Shown here piece after piece: positions 37,501 through 50,346 of a stretch of 64,000 bases of DNA (the first letter of the stretch is position 1; every line of letters begins with the position of its first letter). The stretch comes from Camillea tinctor. Taxonomy: Eukaryota; Ascomycota; Sordariomycetes; Xylariales; Xylariaceae. The position numbers were made by a program, and so were the translations under genes. The stretch covers positions 558,001 through 622,000 of the forward strand of contig MU394067.1 of the NCBI GenBank assembly GCA_022578605.1, in the 5' to 3' direction. The notes under the pieces are model-generated. The model was not told the DNA's origin. It was given only the letters and a program-made list of their open reading frames with translations, and did no database searches.

Positions 37501-40500
37501 GACTAGCCATCTATCCGCCACCATCAACTACCAACCCCCTTCCCGGGGGCGGTCCAAAACAAGTTCTTCTCGGGCGGCGGGCGAGGCTTCGCGTTCACTC
37601 AATAAGCCACAAGAGGAGGCGAAGGGATAGAAAGACTTCAATAGCTTGACGGCGGGTCTTTTGGTCTCGGTCTCGGCCCCCCGGGCGCCCGGCACTGGTC
37701 GGGATGCTGAAGAAACTTTGGAACACAACCAACCAACTACATACCTACGCTACCAACCTACATACTTACCAACCCAGTACTACGGCACATACCCTACATG
37801 GGATATTATGGCGAACCACCATGTGACTGAGTCATCATTCATGGGCATAACACCCATAACATGCGAAAAAGCAAAACAAATAGCTGGAAGTGTTTTTTCC
37901 TTTTCCCATTTTATTTTGGATCTTCTTTCCCCCTTCGCCACGCAGTTGGGAAAATGCTACGTAGGTCATTCGGAATTTACCTCGGTGAGGCTCTTTCCCT
38001 TCCCTTCCAGAGAAGGAAGTTCATTACGCGGATCCTTAGGAATCGGGGGACCGCATACATTAGCAACCCGTCACCCGTCTCCTGAACCCTAGGTGTGGCG
38101 TTAGCAGCCAGCCAGCCGCGCAAAGGGTCTCACGCCGTAGGATTGAATGCGAATGAGTAAGCCTAGGTAGGGGCCCTAGCCTTGCCTTGTCTTGATGGTG
38201 GTAGGTAATAGATAAAAAAAGGACAAGAAGAGAAGGAAGGCTGAATAAGCCTGGGGATCAATTTCCAACAACATATGTGGCTAGGGAACATTGCCGTGAC
38301 TTACGTAGTTTAGATGAATTGGTATGAACGGGCAAAGGGAGGCAGATGGATGGAGCGGTGCAGGGAGTCTACGTATCGTACATACATAACCTACATGTCT
38401 AAGGCAAGTAGGTTTAGTAGATGTATGGGTTAGGGGAGATACGAGATCGAGGAGGACAGGCTAGCATGAACGAACGTCATGTCATCAACCACGAGGACCA
38501 GAATTCATAGCGTGAACAACGTACATTACTCCCGCATCCCTAGTCTACCTGTCATTGTCACAGATGATTCGAACTCGACCACGGACGATGCACTATTCCA
38601 AGGCAGACTGGAACCGCCATTTCCGTCACCGCCTGCTATCCAAGCCACGAACGAAGAACCACCGGCCTCTGTTTTACTTTGATATCTATCTGCCTACTTA
38701 CATAGGTAGCCTGCATACAGGTAGCGGTCTTAAGGACAATGACGATGACAGTGACAACTACCGACCCGGTTTTTGCAACCTCATAGTCACACGCCCCCTT
38801 ATTTCCTACTCAGGGTGATTCCTATATGGCTCAACCTTGCTGCACAATGGTATCATAGTAGTCCATTACTCATACTTACATACGTAACCTTACCTTACCC
38901 AAGGGAATCATGTTTTCCAAAAAAGCCGGGGTATGCAGACCTCATACCAGGAAAATGAAATGGGGGGGGGGGGGAAGGAAAATACAAAAGAAATAGGAAA
39001 CCAACTAACTAACTGTAACCCACACGTAAAAGAAAAAAAGAAAAGAAAGAAGAAGGGGGGAACCTGGGGACGAGCTAAAGCAAAGCAAAGCAAAGCAAGG
39101 CAGGGCGAAAAAAAGCAAAAATTGCTATCGAACCAACCCAACTGACCTACCAACCAAAGTACCTCCATAGCTACCTACCTGCCTAGACATCGTGATCCCT
39201 TCGTCTTTTCTCGACCGGTGAGGACGGCAGCCACGAATAAGGGGGCTAGTATAGCCTATATATAGGACTGCGGTCTTTGCATGAAGTGTGTGGTGCCTTT
39301 TTCTGGGGTAAACCGGGGTGGAAAGACAAGAGACATATATATATATCTACGAATCAGAAAGCGGCGGAGTTAGAAGGGGGAAAGGGAGAAGACGACACGA
39401 CACGTCGGGATTGTGATAGGAGAAGTGAGAAAATAAGGGGAGACTTCTAGATTGGTTGATGCGATAGGCCAGGCCGGAAAGGCAAGAGAGAGAGGGTCTG
39501 CTGCTATTGGAGAGCCAGGGACGCCTTTTTGAGCAATAGGTAGAGAGATAGATAGATAGCGTTAAAAGCAGAACGAACAATGATGTATGTATGTACGCAT
39601 ACAGACAGCTTATGATCCTATTTTTCCTGGCTAACCCAGCTTCGCGATTGGGGAATTGAGACCAAAAAAAACCACCTGCCAACCCGCACGCCTCGCCTTC
39701 CGTGGGCTACGAACCTGTAGTATCCATTCGTGGTCACGAACTAACCAGGATTTTCTTTTGTGTTAGCTGTTGGGTTGGGTTCTAAGGTCGACGTTCCTCC
39801 TCCCCCCCGGGTTCCGTTTCCCGGGTCCAGTGCCCCTAGGCCACGTCGAGGATACGTGGGCATGCTACACTGATATCTTACACACGCAACGCAGCACAAC
39901 ACAGCATAGCAGCGGGCCAAGTAGAGCTAGAGAAGGCCGGTGGTAGAACGAGTTAGACAGCGGAAGAAACACAAAGAAAAAAGTTTAGCCCGTGGTCTCT
40001 CGTTTCGTCAATGTCTTTCCTTCCAACGATTCCATTTTCCGGGGCTTTTTTTTCCCCCTATCCAAACGCCCTCCACATCGTGCGTTCGTTCGCTCGTTCC
40101 ACGCGAACTATGACCTAATGAATGTAAAGCAGTCTATGCAAGATGAGTAAGGTGAATTTTTCTCTCTCTTTCTTCTCTTCCCTGTCTATGCATAGCTAGT
40201 AGCTTGGTAAGCTAGAAAGTCTCGTGTGCCGGGTCTAGATCACCATCCCAGATCCAGAAGCATCCAAGCCAAGCGCGTCATCTTTCGATTCTTTTCTGGC
40301 AACCATCGATCTGATGATGCGGCGACATAGCGTGGGTTGTTTCGCCGCATACTCCTCGTCATCGTTATTACTCACTCACTCTCTCCCCCGGATCATCCGG
40401 GAATAAACCACATGGCAACTCGTTCTGGGCTTTAGGGAATGGAAAAGGGGGGGATGGCTCTCCCCTTTACCCCCCTTTTTGTTGGCTGTCTGTCTCTCTC

Positions 40501-40522
40501 CCCCGTCAGCCTCACGCCCATC
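28558..40522. other. About 12 kb without a supportable gene
   Basis: The first kilobase is the AT/GA-rich promoter side of the J-domain gene. The rest contains many short frames, none with a recognisable domain, a plausible spliced continuation or sustained codon bias. It includes AAT-rich repeats near 29765-29805, a GT repeat (35491-35512), ACCTAGGT palindromes at 30588-30595 and 32662-32669, and many purine or pyrimidine runs. No transposase or reverse-transcriptase motif was found by eye. Undetected non-coding RNAs or heavily decayed transposons are possible. Confidence 0.5.
35491..35512. repeat. (GT)11 microsatellite
   Basis: Eleven GT units inside a wider GT/AT-rich patch that begins near 35471. 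Confidence 0.9.
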
Positions 40523-41706
40523 TCAGTCCTCGCACACGGGCAAGTCCAGATCGACCACGATCGCTTTGTTCAGCGCCTCCTTGGACCGCGCGCCCTTCGG
40601 CATGACGGCGCAGTTGACAACGCACGTTTCCCTGCGCCCGTCGCGGTCCAGCGGCGCGCCCCCTCGCGCGCTCAGGTCCACGAGGCTGAGCTTCTTCTTG
40701 CCCGCGCCGGGGTCGCGCCATTCCTCGCCAGGGTTGGGGCCACGCTCCCAGCGCACCCGCGACGCCCCCCGCCCCTCGTGCACGTGTCCGCATACCGCGA
40801 GCCGCGGGCGCACGAGCCGCAGGGCGCGCTGCAGGCTCGCGCACCCGGCCGCGTCCCCGTCGCGGTAAGTGCGCGCGGGGCCGTGCTTTGGAGACGGCGA
40901 GTTAGTAAAAAGCTCGTAGTGGGTGCTCTCTGGAGACCCCCCCAAAAAACTCATGATAGACGACTTTGGCTCCTAGGTCTGGGGAGGGGAGGGAGCATAG
41001 ATGACTCACGGTCACGAGGATGTCTGTGTCCGAGGGGATCTGCGCCCACAGCGAGTCGGCGGCCTGGTCGTCGTGGGCGCTGTACTGGAAGGCGGCCCAC
41101 TGTGATAGGGGGGGGTTAGTAATTGCCATTTCTTTTTACTCTCGAGGCCGTGGTTTCGGGAGTCAACACTCGCACGAGCTCATATGCTTAGCTATGATAG
41201 GAAATTTTGACTCCCGGGCCGGCGAAAAGGGGGAATAAACGACTCCTAAAATTACTCACGGCGGGGGCGCGGCTATGCTCCGGGGTGTGCGGGGAGCCGA
41301 AGACGGAGAACGCGGTGCGGGGCCCGGAGGGGGAAGCGAGCTTTATGGCACGGCTCTCGTGGCAGAGGTAGGTCAGTGACGGGGACTGCGCGAGCAGGGC
41401 CTGGCAGGCGGCGGGGTCCTGGGGGTTGGCGGCGTCGTTGTGGAAGTGCGACCCCCACTGGGCGAAGAAGCTCGAGTCGAGCGTGAGGTCGTGGTTCCCG
41501 GCGACGACGATCTTGCACTCGAAGTCGGCCCGCTCGAGCCAGGACACCTGCTTCGACAGCTCGGTGAAGCTGCCCATGTTGGTCAGGTCGCCGCTGTGGA
41601 TGAGCACGTCGCCCTGCGGCAGCGCCACCGTGCGGTTGTGCGTGTCCGATATGCAGACGAAGCGGGTTCTCCGCGTGCGCGGCCGCACGTTCGGGATATC
41701 GTCCAT
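40523..41706 (-). CDS. Calcineurin-like metallophosphoesterase (MPPED-like)
   Basis: Exons 41706-41260, 41099-41010 and 40885-40523 give 299 aa. The metal-binding motifs of the family are all present: Asp21 and His23 in SDTHN, GD at 39-40, GNHD at 70-73, VT-HGP formed across the second junction, and GHVHEGRG from residue 212. This set is typical of the fungal and animal MPPED1/239AB-like branch, small cytosolic phosphodiesterases or phosphatases with poorly known substrates. Introns are 160 and 124 nt (GTGAGT donors). Both junctions are phase 0, and the second reconstitutes the conserved VTHGP, which supports the model. The sequence is GC-rich. The next feature upstream is a transposon-like element about 570 bp from the start codon. 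Confidence 0.88.
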
Positions 41707-42275
41707 ACTGTGCGTTCTGAGTGCTTCTAGAAGTCTGGGTTAGTTAGTTTTTTTTTCGGTGATAACCTGGGCCTATAGGCTCGTACGGTCGAGTCTAGTA
41801 TCACGGTATCCCCGGTATGGTGGATTGCCAACTTAGGTAATACTGTGAGGGTTGATATTTATAGTACTCCGTACTATAACCCTTGAATTTTACCAGTGTT
41901 CGTATTTGATCCACTACTTATTCATCAGTATATGTAGGTATCATATGTTTAATCAACTTGCCAGTTCAAAATAGAAATGCATGTATTAGGGGGCTATTCT
42001 GGGTTTATAGAAATTATTCTTAGGTAAGTAAACGTTTATGGAGATAGTAACTCCGTATAATATCATCATATGTTCTATCGATATAACATATGTTATAACT
42101 GACCTGACAACCTTCCCCCCTCCCCCCTTTTTTACGCACGCATGATGTGACGTGACTAGTGTACCAGAATAGATATTTAGGGAAATCTTTCAGACAAGGG
42201 AACGTGAACCTGGGGGAGTTGACAAAGCTTAAAGTTGTCGGGAATGGATAGCTTACCTCACTGTCGCACAATATA

Positions 42276-42790
42276 CACCCCCTCCAGGATCTTTTTTCAA
42301 CTGTGGAGACGACTTCACCCCCCTATCCACGGGTCCAAAATTACTAGTTCATTGTTCTAGAAAGTACCAGCCCACTCAATTTCAGTGCGTAAATACCTCT
42401 TAAATCAATGCTATCACAACTCCTTCTCCCTATCTCACGACTAACCCGTCTAAATCGTTTTTTTTTTTTTGGCAATTGCTAATTTATTTGACACTCAAAA
42501 AAAAAATCAGAAAAATTCAAAAAATTACAATGGAGGCCCCTAGCACCCTCAAGACCTTTTGGAATTAAAAAAGGTCATTTTAAAGGCTTAAAATGCAGAA
42601 TCATTAGTTAGGAGTATGCTAGAGAGGTTGAAAAAAGTAATTGAATTAGAGGGAGGGATGTCTGGGTATTAGGTTGGAGCAAAATAGATGTAGGTTTCTT
42701 AATAAAATGTATGGGATAGTACATTTTTCGTGCTGTATCCAATAAGATGTTAGTCGTCTCCACAGTTGAAAAAAGATCCTGGAGGGGGTG
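42276..42790. mobile_element. Nonautonomous TIR element A (MITE-like), 515 bp
   Basis: The left end (42276-42314) and right end (42752-42790) are exact reverse complements over 39 bp, beginning CACCCCCTCCAGGATC. The element is flanked by TA on both sides (42274-42275 and 42791-42792), the target duplication of Tc1/mariner-type elements. The 437-bp interior is AT-rich with no open frame long enough for a transposase, so it would need a transposase supplied elsewhere. Perfect terminal repeats suggest a fairly recent insertion. The family assignment rests only on the TA duplication. Confidence 0.85.
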
Positions 42791-43230
42791 TACTACCTAG
42801 TCGTCGGTAGTGGACATCACTATGTTAAGCTAACTGGTATGTATAATAGAGTTACGGGCAATGCATGTGTGACCCTTTACCACCAACACTGAACTCTACT
42901 AGTGATGCTTCGATCTGCAATGGTGTCGGGTGTAAGTTAATCTAACTTATTAGTGTAGTGTATTAGCTTAAGATCGGGATCCTCAATGTATTTTTTGCTA
43001 GATAGACTAAACATACTGGGTTAAATCTTTTCTAGAATTTGTCTCAGGAGATGCCGTCCCGTGGATCTTCGAGAAAATTTCTATACGTTTTTATTACCAT
43101 GCAAGATAAAGTTATTGCAGTATCTTTTTTCAATGGTTGCGCTTTGTAAATCCCCAATGCAGCGGGGACGGACGGGGAAGTCTAGGTTATGTAGGGTATG
43201 TAGGGGGTTTCCTGCAGAACATTGGGCCTA

Positions 43231-43530
43231 CGGAGAATCCTAGCAGAAGAACCTGCCTGCCAAGAGTCTTGGCATTATTCCAAGCAGCTGTTAGGCAGCT
43301 GAACGGCAGGTGTATAATGGCTTAAAATGAAGCCACTGTTAATAGCACTATAATTAAATAATTATACGCTAAATATTTTTGTTTATCATAGCTAATGCCC
43401 ACTATAAGCACTAAAAATTATAGCAAGTAAATCATCTACAGCTGCCGGCAGCTGATAAGCAGGTGTACCTAATCCCTGCTAAGAATTGGCAAAAGTCTTG
43501 GCAGGCAGGTTCTTTTGCTAGGATTCTCCG
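43231..43530. mobile_element. Nonautonomous TIR element B (MITE-like), 300 bp
   Basis: The left end (43231-43265) and the reverse complement of the right end (43496-43530) agree at 34 of 35 positions, beginning CGGAGAATCCTAGCA. TA flanks both ends (43229-43230 and 43531-43532). The terminal sequence differs from that of element A, so this is a second family. Inside each end lies a direct copy of a CAGCTG...GGCAGCTGA...GCAGGTGTA module (about 43285-43314 and 43439-43467). The right copy contains the 16-bp perfect palindrome CAGCTGCCGGCAGCTG. The core is very AT-rich and non-coding. Confidence 0.85.
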
Positions 43531-45696
43531 TAGTACGGATGTAGTGTAGCTATGCAACACCGTTCGATCATGCATCTAAATACTGTGCAGATCGTCTCGC
43601 TTGTGCGTATTGTTGAGTGGTGTTGGCAGTGGCGGTGATGAAGAAGGTGATGCTGTACGGTGTGAGAGCACAGTCTCTGGCCAGCTCGTCGAACCCCGTT
43701 AGACCCCGCGCCTGCGACCTGGAACCAATAGGATGTTAGCCCCAACGTGAATGGACGCCTTAAGCCGAGCTGGCGGTGTCTTATCAGTGATGAATGCTGT
43801 TATCGAGATCCCTGCCCCCAACCCAACCGTTATACTAAAAATGATTCTTTTAATCAAACTCAGGGGCACGTCCGAGCTCCTTTCTCCTTCTCCCTACCTA
43901 CTATTCCGCACTTGATCCCTCAAATCCCTCTAGAAATACACTAATGAAATGATGGATGGCATGGTGTGTGGTATGCCTGGCATTCTGGATCGTGGGTGAT
44001 AACTTAACCGATGACCCCGTAGCCGCATGGTATGTGTAGTACATACAGTTGTACACACTTACATGACTTCTCCAATGTCTTAGTTAGCTTACCCGGTATT
44101 TTTCTTCTACACTAAGATGTACCTAACCTAGGTACTAATCAGGTAGTTTATATTTTAATCCGTTTTAATTTAGAGTCTGCTGAAGAAAATGAATATTGAT
44201 ACCTAGCTCTAGGTATTATAATATGAAAATAAAAGATAAGAAGAAAATAAAAAAGAAAGAAGAATACCTAGGTAGGCAAGTAGGTACCTAAGTTATAAAG
44301 TATTTTTTCTTTTATGTATCCAGATGGAGATGGAAGAAACTGCCAACTTTAATGAGGTTCAAGCACACTAGCAGAGCGCATAACATTTGGGAATGAGATT
44401 GTACGTATGTAGCCTGAACGGGGGTCCCCCGTTTTCAGTTAAGCCCCCCGTGTGCCAGAGACGGCGGCCCAATAATACCCCCAAGTGGGAGGGTAGGGGA
44501 AACTGACCATTCCGTTTCCATCGGACCAATCCCTGAAAGCACCGACATTTGCTTCTTCCAATTCGCCCTCACCGACCCAATTATTACCTGCAATTGCACA
44601 ACTTTTTTGGCTGCTGCACCATGCACTACCTACTCCGTACATACCTGGGTACGCACTACGCATTACACCCTACTTACATCTTGCATCTTGTGTCTTTCTC
44701 TTCTCCGTCTTTTTCTTTTTCTTTTACTTCTTGTTGGCTTCTTGTCATTCCACTCTTTCTCTCTCTCTCTCTCGACCTATAGCTGACCACAATTGTGGCG
44801 ATTATATTCAAATCCAAGTATTATAATCGAATGAGATATCGTGGCTGGGGCCTCTTTTTTTCTTTTTCTTTCTTAAAGGTATAACACACTTGCATCACAT
44901 ACTACCTACATATACATCTTAGCAATCCACAAGTGGAGAGAGAGAGAAGAGTCAAAAAAAGGGAAGAGAACCTAAACCTGAGCCTAGAACTGGAACTGGA
45001 ACTTGAACTTGAACTACGCTATTGTCGCAACAAGAAGTTCACGCAGTTGCAACATTAAATCCAACCCCCCCTACCTACGCGCTAAAAAAAACACGACGAG
45101 AAAGCCGGACATTACTTACTACCTTCAGGAGTTGACAAGACGAAGGAGATAAAAGAAGAAGAAGAAAAAAAAGAAAACCGACTAACAAAAAAAAACCAAC
45201 CTTTTACAAACCTTCAACATTATTGTTCGTTCACTCGTTCATATTCGACATTATTTCAAAGAATAATAATATTTTTTTAAAACAACAACCACAACAACAA
45301 AAAAAAGAACCAAAAAGAAAGATATCAGATCAGATCGACAGCCGCTGGGCGACTGCTCCTGGAACCACGAAACCACGAACCAGAATCAGAACCGGAACCA
45401 GAAACCGTCCCACTAACAACAATACAACATACAAACTCTCACCTCTTTTTTCTCTATTCCCAACTTCCCTCCCCAACAAGCCTTTTTAGCCTTTTAAACT
45501 TGGAGCCCTTTCTCTCCTCTAGTTTTCTTTTTCTTTTACCCTTTACCTTATCTCCTTCTCCGTCTTTTTTCCCTAAGGTCAACTCAACTCCCTCTTCTCC
45601 CGGGTAATTCCTCTTACACCTAACCCATCCCGCTTTACCCACCAACCATCCTGGGTTCCTTGAGCGCGTGGTCGCCCGTGGCCGACGCTGATCAAG

Positions 45697-47546
45697 ATGA
45701 CTACTGTGTCAGCGGCCTCGGGTACCACCACCCTCACCCCTCCGAGTAGCTCGCACGGGGACCAACCTGGTTGGAAGTACGCACCGTCCACTCGTCATGA
45801 TGTAAGTGTTTCTGTGGCCTCTCACGGTCCCCCTTCCTCCAATCCACTTCTATACTCTGTTATGTTATGTTGTATTATCAATATCTATCCGACTTTTCTT
45901 CTTCCCCTACTAGCTAGCTTGTTGCTACATTCAACTACAAAAGGAATCCATCGTGTCGCATAACCTACCTCTACCTCCTATTCAGATTCCCACTAACACA
46001 CTGCTTCTGCCATGCAGCACAAGAACTTCGCCGACTTCGAGACGAATGGCTCTTTAAAAGGTTCACACGGGAGCTCGAGTTTCGATCCCTACGCTACTGA
46101 TGGGTTTTCGGGTATGAGAGGTACGATGTCTCCGCCGAACGCAGCTTTGCTTGCATCCTCCGAACTTCATGGATAGCCTCGCTTCGCTACCCAGTTAGCT
46201 AGCAGACATTGGCATTGTCGCTTTTGCTAACACTTTCTCCCCTCCTAGAGTCTCGCAGTAATAGCCGGACCACATCCTTCTCCGAACACAAGCGACTAAA
46301 CCACGACGTTGCCGCGACAGAAGATAGCGATGAAAACTCAAAGTGGATTCACCGTGACAAACTAGCTAAGATCGAGAACGAGGAACTACAGGCAGCTGGT
46401 ATAGTTCTTCCTAAGGCGAGGGCGCAGAGTCGGCCGGGACGGGACCGTAGTCGGGATAAGGTCAATGGGCGGCATCGAAGAGACACGGATGCCTCCGAGC
46501 AATCCCTCCCGAGATCTCGCAAGAACTCGGAATTGATTGCCGACAGAGCTGACGGCGAATCTCCGAGCTGGGAGTTTCGTCGTCCCTCGGAAATAGCGGA
46601 GGATCCAAGTGAACACTGGGTATCGAATGAGTCCCGTAAAGGATCACGCATACCGGTACCCAAGGTCAGCCCAACACCCCTTTCTCCCGACTTTCTCGAC
46701 CAAGATGGCTCAACCATACAGAAACAGAGCGTTTCTCGACTCGACGATGATGGTTCTCCTTCAATACGGCAGCCTCGATCGAGAAGCGGGAGTACGAATG
46801 CGCTGGACGATGTCCCTAGAGTACAGGCTGGAAAACGGACTACTAGGGATGCGTCCCCTAGGAAAACCCCTACGACGACGACCGGAAACCGAAAGACTGC
46901 GGCGCAGACAAAATCGGGAGCTCCTGGACGGCCTAAGACTCGGTCTGGGCCCTCTACGCGAAGCGGTTCTGCCACACGACCGACAACCCGTTCGGGCGAG
47001 TTGTCACCTAAAGCCCCTGAGGGCGATCCACCATGGATGGTTTCTGCCTACAAGCCGGACCCGCGCCTACCGCCTGATCAGCAACTTCTACCTACGGTTG
47101 CCAAGAGGTTACAGCAGGAGAAATGGGAGCAGGAGGGCAAGTTTGGAAATATATACGATAAGGATTTCCGTCCCTTAAATGATGAAAGTTTTGGGAAGCC
47201 CCCCGAGCCGGCAAAACCTCGTGAGCCCGAAGAACCGCAGCCGCAACCGGAGGAGGAGGAGCCAGTGCAGCAGGTACAGCAGGTACAGCAGGTACAGCAG
47301 GAACAGCAGGATGAGTGGCCTCTTCGTCAAGATGCGAAGAACCAAAACCCAGGTCGTCCAGGCACAGGGTCCTATACCACCATGCCCAGGATCCAAGACA
47401 AGCACGCCCCTAATCCCATAAGTAGCCCGAGACCCCCCGCACAAGTGGAAACACATATTACCAGTACTATCAGGATTCCCGAACCTCCGGAAGAGCCTGA
47501 AGAAAAACAGAAGAAAGCTGGCTGTGGATGCTGTATAGTGATGTGA
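45697..47546 (+). CDS. teaR: TeaR-like prenylated cell-end marker protein
   Basis: The model has exons 45697-45801, 46018-46120 and 46249-47546, giving 501 aa. The second exon could instead end at 46111, in the same phase, removing three residues. The protein is largely disordered and basic/Ser-rich. It starts with TLTPPSSSHG, has a mid region of charged repeats, a conserved-looking block DPRLPPDQQLLPTVAKRLQQE...GKFGNIYDKDFRPL, a run of QVQQ repeats, and ends GCGCCIVM. The last four residues CIVM form a CaaX box suited to farnesylation. These traits match my recollection of fungal TeaR, the plasma-membrane anchor that captures the TeaA polarity marker delivered by microtubules at hyphal tips. 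The gene assignment is therefore established by pattern, not by alignment. Introns are 216 and 128 nt, the second with a clear GCTAAC branch site. Confidence 0.68.
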
Positions 47547-50346
47547 TGGGTCTATTGTGGCTCGTAAAACACTTATTTTTGTCGATTCGATCACCAGCAA
47601 TGCGGGAACCCCTATCCACCGACTAGACTATATCCGAACGACGTTACGACTTTTTTTTTTCTTTCCCCTTTCCTTCTCCAGTTCGATTGCATTCAGCGCT
47701 CCGTTCTCTGACTGGGATTGTAACCACACTGCACCGATTTTTATTTTTCCTTGTGTGAGATTACTCTATACTCTCCATTTTCAACTACTATATCCTGCTC
47801 GAATTCGTACACTCTCCGAATCATGTCGATACCCGACAAATAGATAGTCTCATCGACACACCCCCACTACACTCTATCTAGTGTGTATCGGAGATTACTT
47901 CCTAAAAAGAAATTGTTAATAATCATTTCCAACTTCGTCCTTTTTTCTATTTTCTGAGGCTCGCAAAAAGAAAGGGTTTACCGGCGTTTCTCTCGGGTTT
48001 GGACAGAAGCGGACCTCCCAGAGTAGCAAGGGCGTATGCATTCGATTGATTTTTTTTTTATCATCTTCGAAACTTATTCAGGGAGTACAGGGCTAGCCAA
48101 GCAGCACTTATCAAGAGCTGGCTGTATAATCTTAGCATTTTTTAAAAAATCCTTTTAACTTGTTTTGGTTGTTATCTTTTTTTCCTCCCTCTCTTGATTC
48201 CGGTCTTCCCCTAACACGCTATGCAAAGTCGGAAAACTCGCCTTGTCCACTTTGCCCACCGAAGGAGAGGAAATTAGCGGCGAGGTTTGGTTTTTTTCTG
48301 CGCTGAATTTCTGGGCTTGAGCCGGGGAATTCGGATTTGAGATTTTCTGAGTTGGGGTGGAGAAAAGGGAAGGGAAGAAAGTTGGGTGGAGGACAGAGAC
48401 TGTTGTGGGGTTTCCCATGGTTTTTTTTTATATATACATTATAACTCTTCACAGAATTATCGAGGAAAGGAGGGGAGAAGCAGCAAGAAGGGGAAAGGAA
48501 AGGAAAGGAAGGAGAGGTTAAAGGAGGCAAGAGAGAAGGGGGGGTTGTGATTAGAAGTAAAGAGAAGAGAAGATGAAAGAGAAATGAGGTGGTGGTTATC
48601 GGCGGTGGAGACGGTGGTGAGGTAAAAAAATGGGCGATGGTTGATGGTTGGAATGAGAGTTGCCGGTGGTGAAGGCGATAGTGCTGGTTCGTAGGCGAAA
48701 GCAAAGCAAGGCTGGGTGAATCGAAACTTTTCAGATACCCCTAAATATCTCGTAACCTGACTTAACTCAAGTCCCGCCCATGGCTGGATCGGTAAATGGT
48801 AAATGGAATACAAGGCAGTAGGCCTGGAACCCTGGAAAGAGATAAAGCTAGAGAGAGAAAGAGATATCAAGAAAGGTTGTTCTTTGTTCTTTTCAAGGAT
48901 TGTGGCTCTTTACGCCGCTTTTTTTTTTTTTTTTTTTGAGTTTCGAGTGAGGTTTTGCGAGTGAGGCTCTGAGTGATTGGTGATAATGTGCGTGGAATTA
49001 ATTGACTTGTTCGTATGAATTGGGGATAGGAAGAAGGTATAGGTGATGAGGTGGGTTTCTATGGAGATGATAAGGAGTAGCCTAGATGTTTGCGTAGGTG
49101 ATGGGATGGCGTCTTGTATATTGGCTCTTGAGCGAGGGGAGGGGGTGTGGCAAGGAGAAGGAGAGAGAAGAGGAGGGGGGAGAAGGGGGGTTGTATGAGT
49201 TAGGTAGGATGGGGGTTATGAGATAGGAGAAGGATTCGGTAGGATGTGTATATATACCTATATAACCTATACATATGTATATATATGTTTTACAAGTGTT
49301 GATATATCTAGACTTTTTTTAATACGTTTGTTATACCCCGGGGTAAACTGAGATACCTAGATTCTACTACGTACCAGCCTGGGACGGGGAAATGAGCCGG
49401 GGTTTGATGAACATATATTCCTTGGCTCTCTGGTTCTTCTTTACAGGATGGATGAGAATTTATGTGTATAGGTTAAACGGTATAGCTGTGAGTGCAGCCT
49501 GGGGTTGGGTGGGCTACGGAAGAGGCAACTCGTAGGGAAACAGAGTTCAGAGGAAGGAAGGAAATAGAAATTTTAGAGACGTTGTTACTTGCTTTACATA
49601 TGACATATGCTATAAGACGGACCCATGTTTCTTTGCTTCATTGATTATATGACTATGAGTAATTCTAGGTTAGATTATTAGGGTAGCAACTCTTCTCATA
49701 GAAAGGGAGTAGATAAGAATGCTGTTGACTGCTTGTCTTGCATGTTGATAGTATAGCACATCTCTCCCTCGCTCCCTCTCTTTTTCTTTCCCTTTCCTTT
49801 ATTGTTAACTACCTATATATTAGCGGTAATAAGGAACATTATCGTAGAGCAGAGAATGGGAAAAGGGGCGCTGCGTGGTGATAGAGGCACAATGTCATGT
49901 CTGCTATACTTCTATTTAGAGGGAATAATGCATAGAGGAGAAGGAGACAAAGCGCCGTACTGCGTGGGAAAGGGGGGAGAGAACAAATGGAACAAAGAAT
50001 ATCGGGTTTCGATATATGACAGACTAACTGCCTAGTTTAGGAGGAAGGGGGAGGAGGTGTCTAGTTTCTACGACGGGATTCTGGGCAAGTAGAGCAGAGA
50101 ACATTTCATATGGTCGATATGCTGGACTATTCGACCTTAATTTAATCTACGTTGTTGGGTTTCATCGCCTCTTTTATATGTTCCTACTACTTATTACTTC
50201 CCCGCCCCTATCCTATCCTATGTTTTTATAAAGTCACTTACTCTCATCGTGTTTCCATCTGTCCTTCAAGTATAGACGTTCAGGATTTCAAACACTCACC
50301 TGGAATAGGAAGAGTGAAAGACCGAAAAAAAAAACAGAGGAGAGCT
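47547..50346. other. Gene-free region
   Basis: About 2.8 kb. The first 350 bp are a T/C-rich probable 3' UTR. The stretch 48150-48900 is purine-rich on the plus strand and gives long but low-complexity Ser/Pro frames on the minus strand, which I reject as genes. A T17 run lies near 48920. Nothing else is recognised. Confidence 0.5.

Larger units (their letters stand above)
41707..45696. other. Intergenic region carrying two TIR elements
   Basis: About 4 kb between the divergent phosphoesterase (minus) and TeaR-like (plus) genes. Two separate TA-flanked inverted-repeat elements sit at 42276-42790 and 43231-43530. ACCTAGGT palindromes are at 44126-44133 and 44266-44273. From about 44690 to 45690 the plus strand is rich in CT and A tracts and has GGAACT-like repeats near 44990, consistent with a long 5' leader for the downstream gene. 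No other gene is seen. Confidence 0.6.

Noticed and set aside
48219..48870. Overlapping minus-strand frames of 130-160 codons
   Set aside because: They come from purine-rich simple sequence. The proteins are Ser/Pro/Phe-rich with no domain or splice context.
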